DNA of 64,000 nt, from assembly GCF_020829665.1 (NCBI RefSeq), contig NZ_JAIVFT010000012.1, positions 1 through 64,000 on the forward strand, read 5' to 3'. This DNA comes from Nostoc sp. CHAB 5824. Its GTDB lineage: Bacteria > Cyanobacteriota > Cyanobacteriia > Cyanobacteriales > Nostocaceae. Position numbers and translations under genes: made by a program. Positions 63,499-64,000 of the stretch are shown piece after piece. Numbering within the stretch: the stretch's first letter is position 1; each line of letters begins with the position of its first letter. The notes under the pieces are model-generated. The model worked only from the letters and a program-made list of their open reading frames with translations, made no database searches and had not been told where the DNA came from.

Positions 63499-63529
63499 GT
63501 TATTGGCCAGTTGAGTGCTGGCCAATAAC
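63499..63529. promoter_or_regulatory. Inverted repeat in the hglD leader
   Basis: GTTATTGGCCAG (63499-63510), a 7-nt loop and CTGGCCAATAAC (63518-63529) form a perfect 12-bp stem 37 bp upstream of the hglD ATG. No T run follows on the minus strand, so it is not a simple terminator. It may be an operator or an RNA control hairpin. Confidence 0.55.
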
Positions 63530-63791
63530 TAGTTATTTCCTGATGGAGAAGATTTAATTGTTTTTACGAACCGCCAAGACACCAAGGACGCTAAGGAAGA
63601 AAGAGCATTCTAATTTTCTCAAACACGAAACTTTCGTTAAAGCTCTGCGTCCCTCTGCGTGAACCTCTGCGCTCCTACCCTGCGGGAAGGCGTTCGCGTA
63701 GCGTCTCGTAGAGAAGCGCCTATGCGTTTAAAAATCAAACATTCGGAATTCTCTCAGAGGATGAAGAGGTAATTTTGTAGTGGGAGGGGAT
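63530..63791. repeat. Repeat-rich gap upstream of hglD
   Basis: The gap holds relatives of dispersed repeats: ACGAACCGCCAAGACACC (63566-63583), CTCTGCGTCCCTCTGCGTGA (63642-63661), and GTAGCGTCTCGTAGAGAAGC around 63698-63717, a palindrome-like copy of the family at 50486-50708. No gene is evident. Confidence 0.5.
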
Positions 63792-64000
63792 TTAATCGGC
63801 GATAATGGTGACTCGTCCTTGTGAACCATACCCAACTTCACTGATATAAAGATTGGGGTCGTGAAGTTCGGCAATGATGTTTTGTACTGACTGTTTAGCA
63901 TCAAGTCTGGGGCTTAGGTCGATCGCACGAGTAAATACCTTTGGCCATTCCCATCTCAGAGTTTTGCTTAATCCGAATAAACCAGCGCCGATCGCACCGA
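63792..64000 (-). CDS. C-terminal end of a PKS ketoreductase protein (HglG/HglE-like)
   Basis: The frame runs off the window edge; the visible 69 codons end at TAA 63792-63794. They read GAIGAGLFGLSKTLRWEWPK, VFTRAIDLSPRLDAKQSVQN and LYISEVGYGSQGRVTIIAD, the end of a PKS ketoreductase or SDR domain (the GLSKTLRWEWP segment is typical of PfaA-like KR domains). By position it is the next hgl gene upstream, HglG or an HglE-type synthase. The full identity needs sequence beyond the window. Confidence 0.7.
   Translation of the reverse strand, partial: GAIGAGLFGLSKTLRWEWPKVFTRAIDLSPRLDAKQSVQNIIAELHDPNLYISEVGYGSQGRVTIIAD

Overview
The window reads as chromosome of a heterocyst-forming filamentous cyanobacterium of the Nostoc/Anabaena group. 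The main reasons are a heterocyst-glycolipid polyketide synthase cluster (hglD, hglC, a PfaD-type hglA, hglB/hetM) beside hetN and hetI, an RpaA-type response regulator, Rcp1-like and CHASE3 signalling genes, frequent HIP1 octamers (GCGATCGC), heptameric tandem repeats and many small dispersed repeats. No rRNA, tRNA or CRISPR array was recognised.

Layout. 0.2-2.9 kb: cupin, isochorismatase-type hydrolase and a decayed amidohydrolase with a duplicated fragment. 2.98-4.15 kb: two adjacent toxin-antitoxin modules. 4.2-6.7 kb: an unknown protein and a NupC-type nucleoside transporter. 6.85-7.56 kb: a 14-unit 21-bp minisatellite in front of a lone receiver protein. 8.4-10.1 kb: an SLH-fasciclin-barrel outer membrane protein. 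11.2-13.2 kb: a ruined type I restriction-modification locus (hsdR, hsdS and hsdM fragments) that still carries an intact zeta-like P-loop gene and a small partner, followed by a likely small RNA at 13.4 kb. 13.6-16.7 kb: hydrolase, DUF4112, YihY-type and coiled-coil genes. 16.9-20.4 kb: an RHS/VWD-type gene broken by IS630 and ISAs1 remnants. 21.0-26.7 kb: a four-gene signalling cluster. 27.5-36.1 kb: TPR protein, epimerase, Uma2 protein and a MarR-controlled efflux operon. 36.5-42.9 kb: membrane glycosyltransferase-like genes, a methyltransferase, an MtfA-like peptidase and a GNAT. 43.1-46.0 kb: an Hsp70-like ATPase paired with a membrane protein. 46.4-50.5 kb: SAM hydroxide adenosyltransferase family protein, a secreted protein, RpaA and an alpha/beta hydrolase. 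50.8-64.0 kb: a DUF6888/DUF6887 pair, then hetI, hetN and the hgl genes to the window edge.

How the genes work together. In the hgl cluster HetI is the phosphopantetheinyl transferase expected to charge the acyl carrier domains. HglC (KS-CLF-AT), HglD (KR-DH) and the PfaD-type HglA build and reduce the long acyl chain. HglB (ACP-thioester reductase) releases it as the alcohol aglycone of the heterocyst glycolipid layer. HetN lies in its usual place, but the RGSGR pentapeptide known from Anabaena PCC 7120 HetN reads QGEGK here. A second theme is insertion of small dispersed repeats inside coding sequence (hglC twice, the Hsp70-like gene once, the amidohydrolase twice), where they stay in frame and add short peptides. 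All functions are inferred from reading the sequence; no database search was run.
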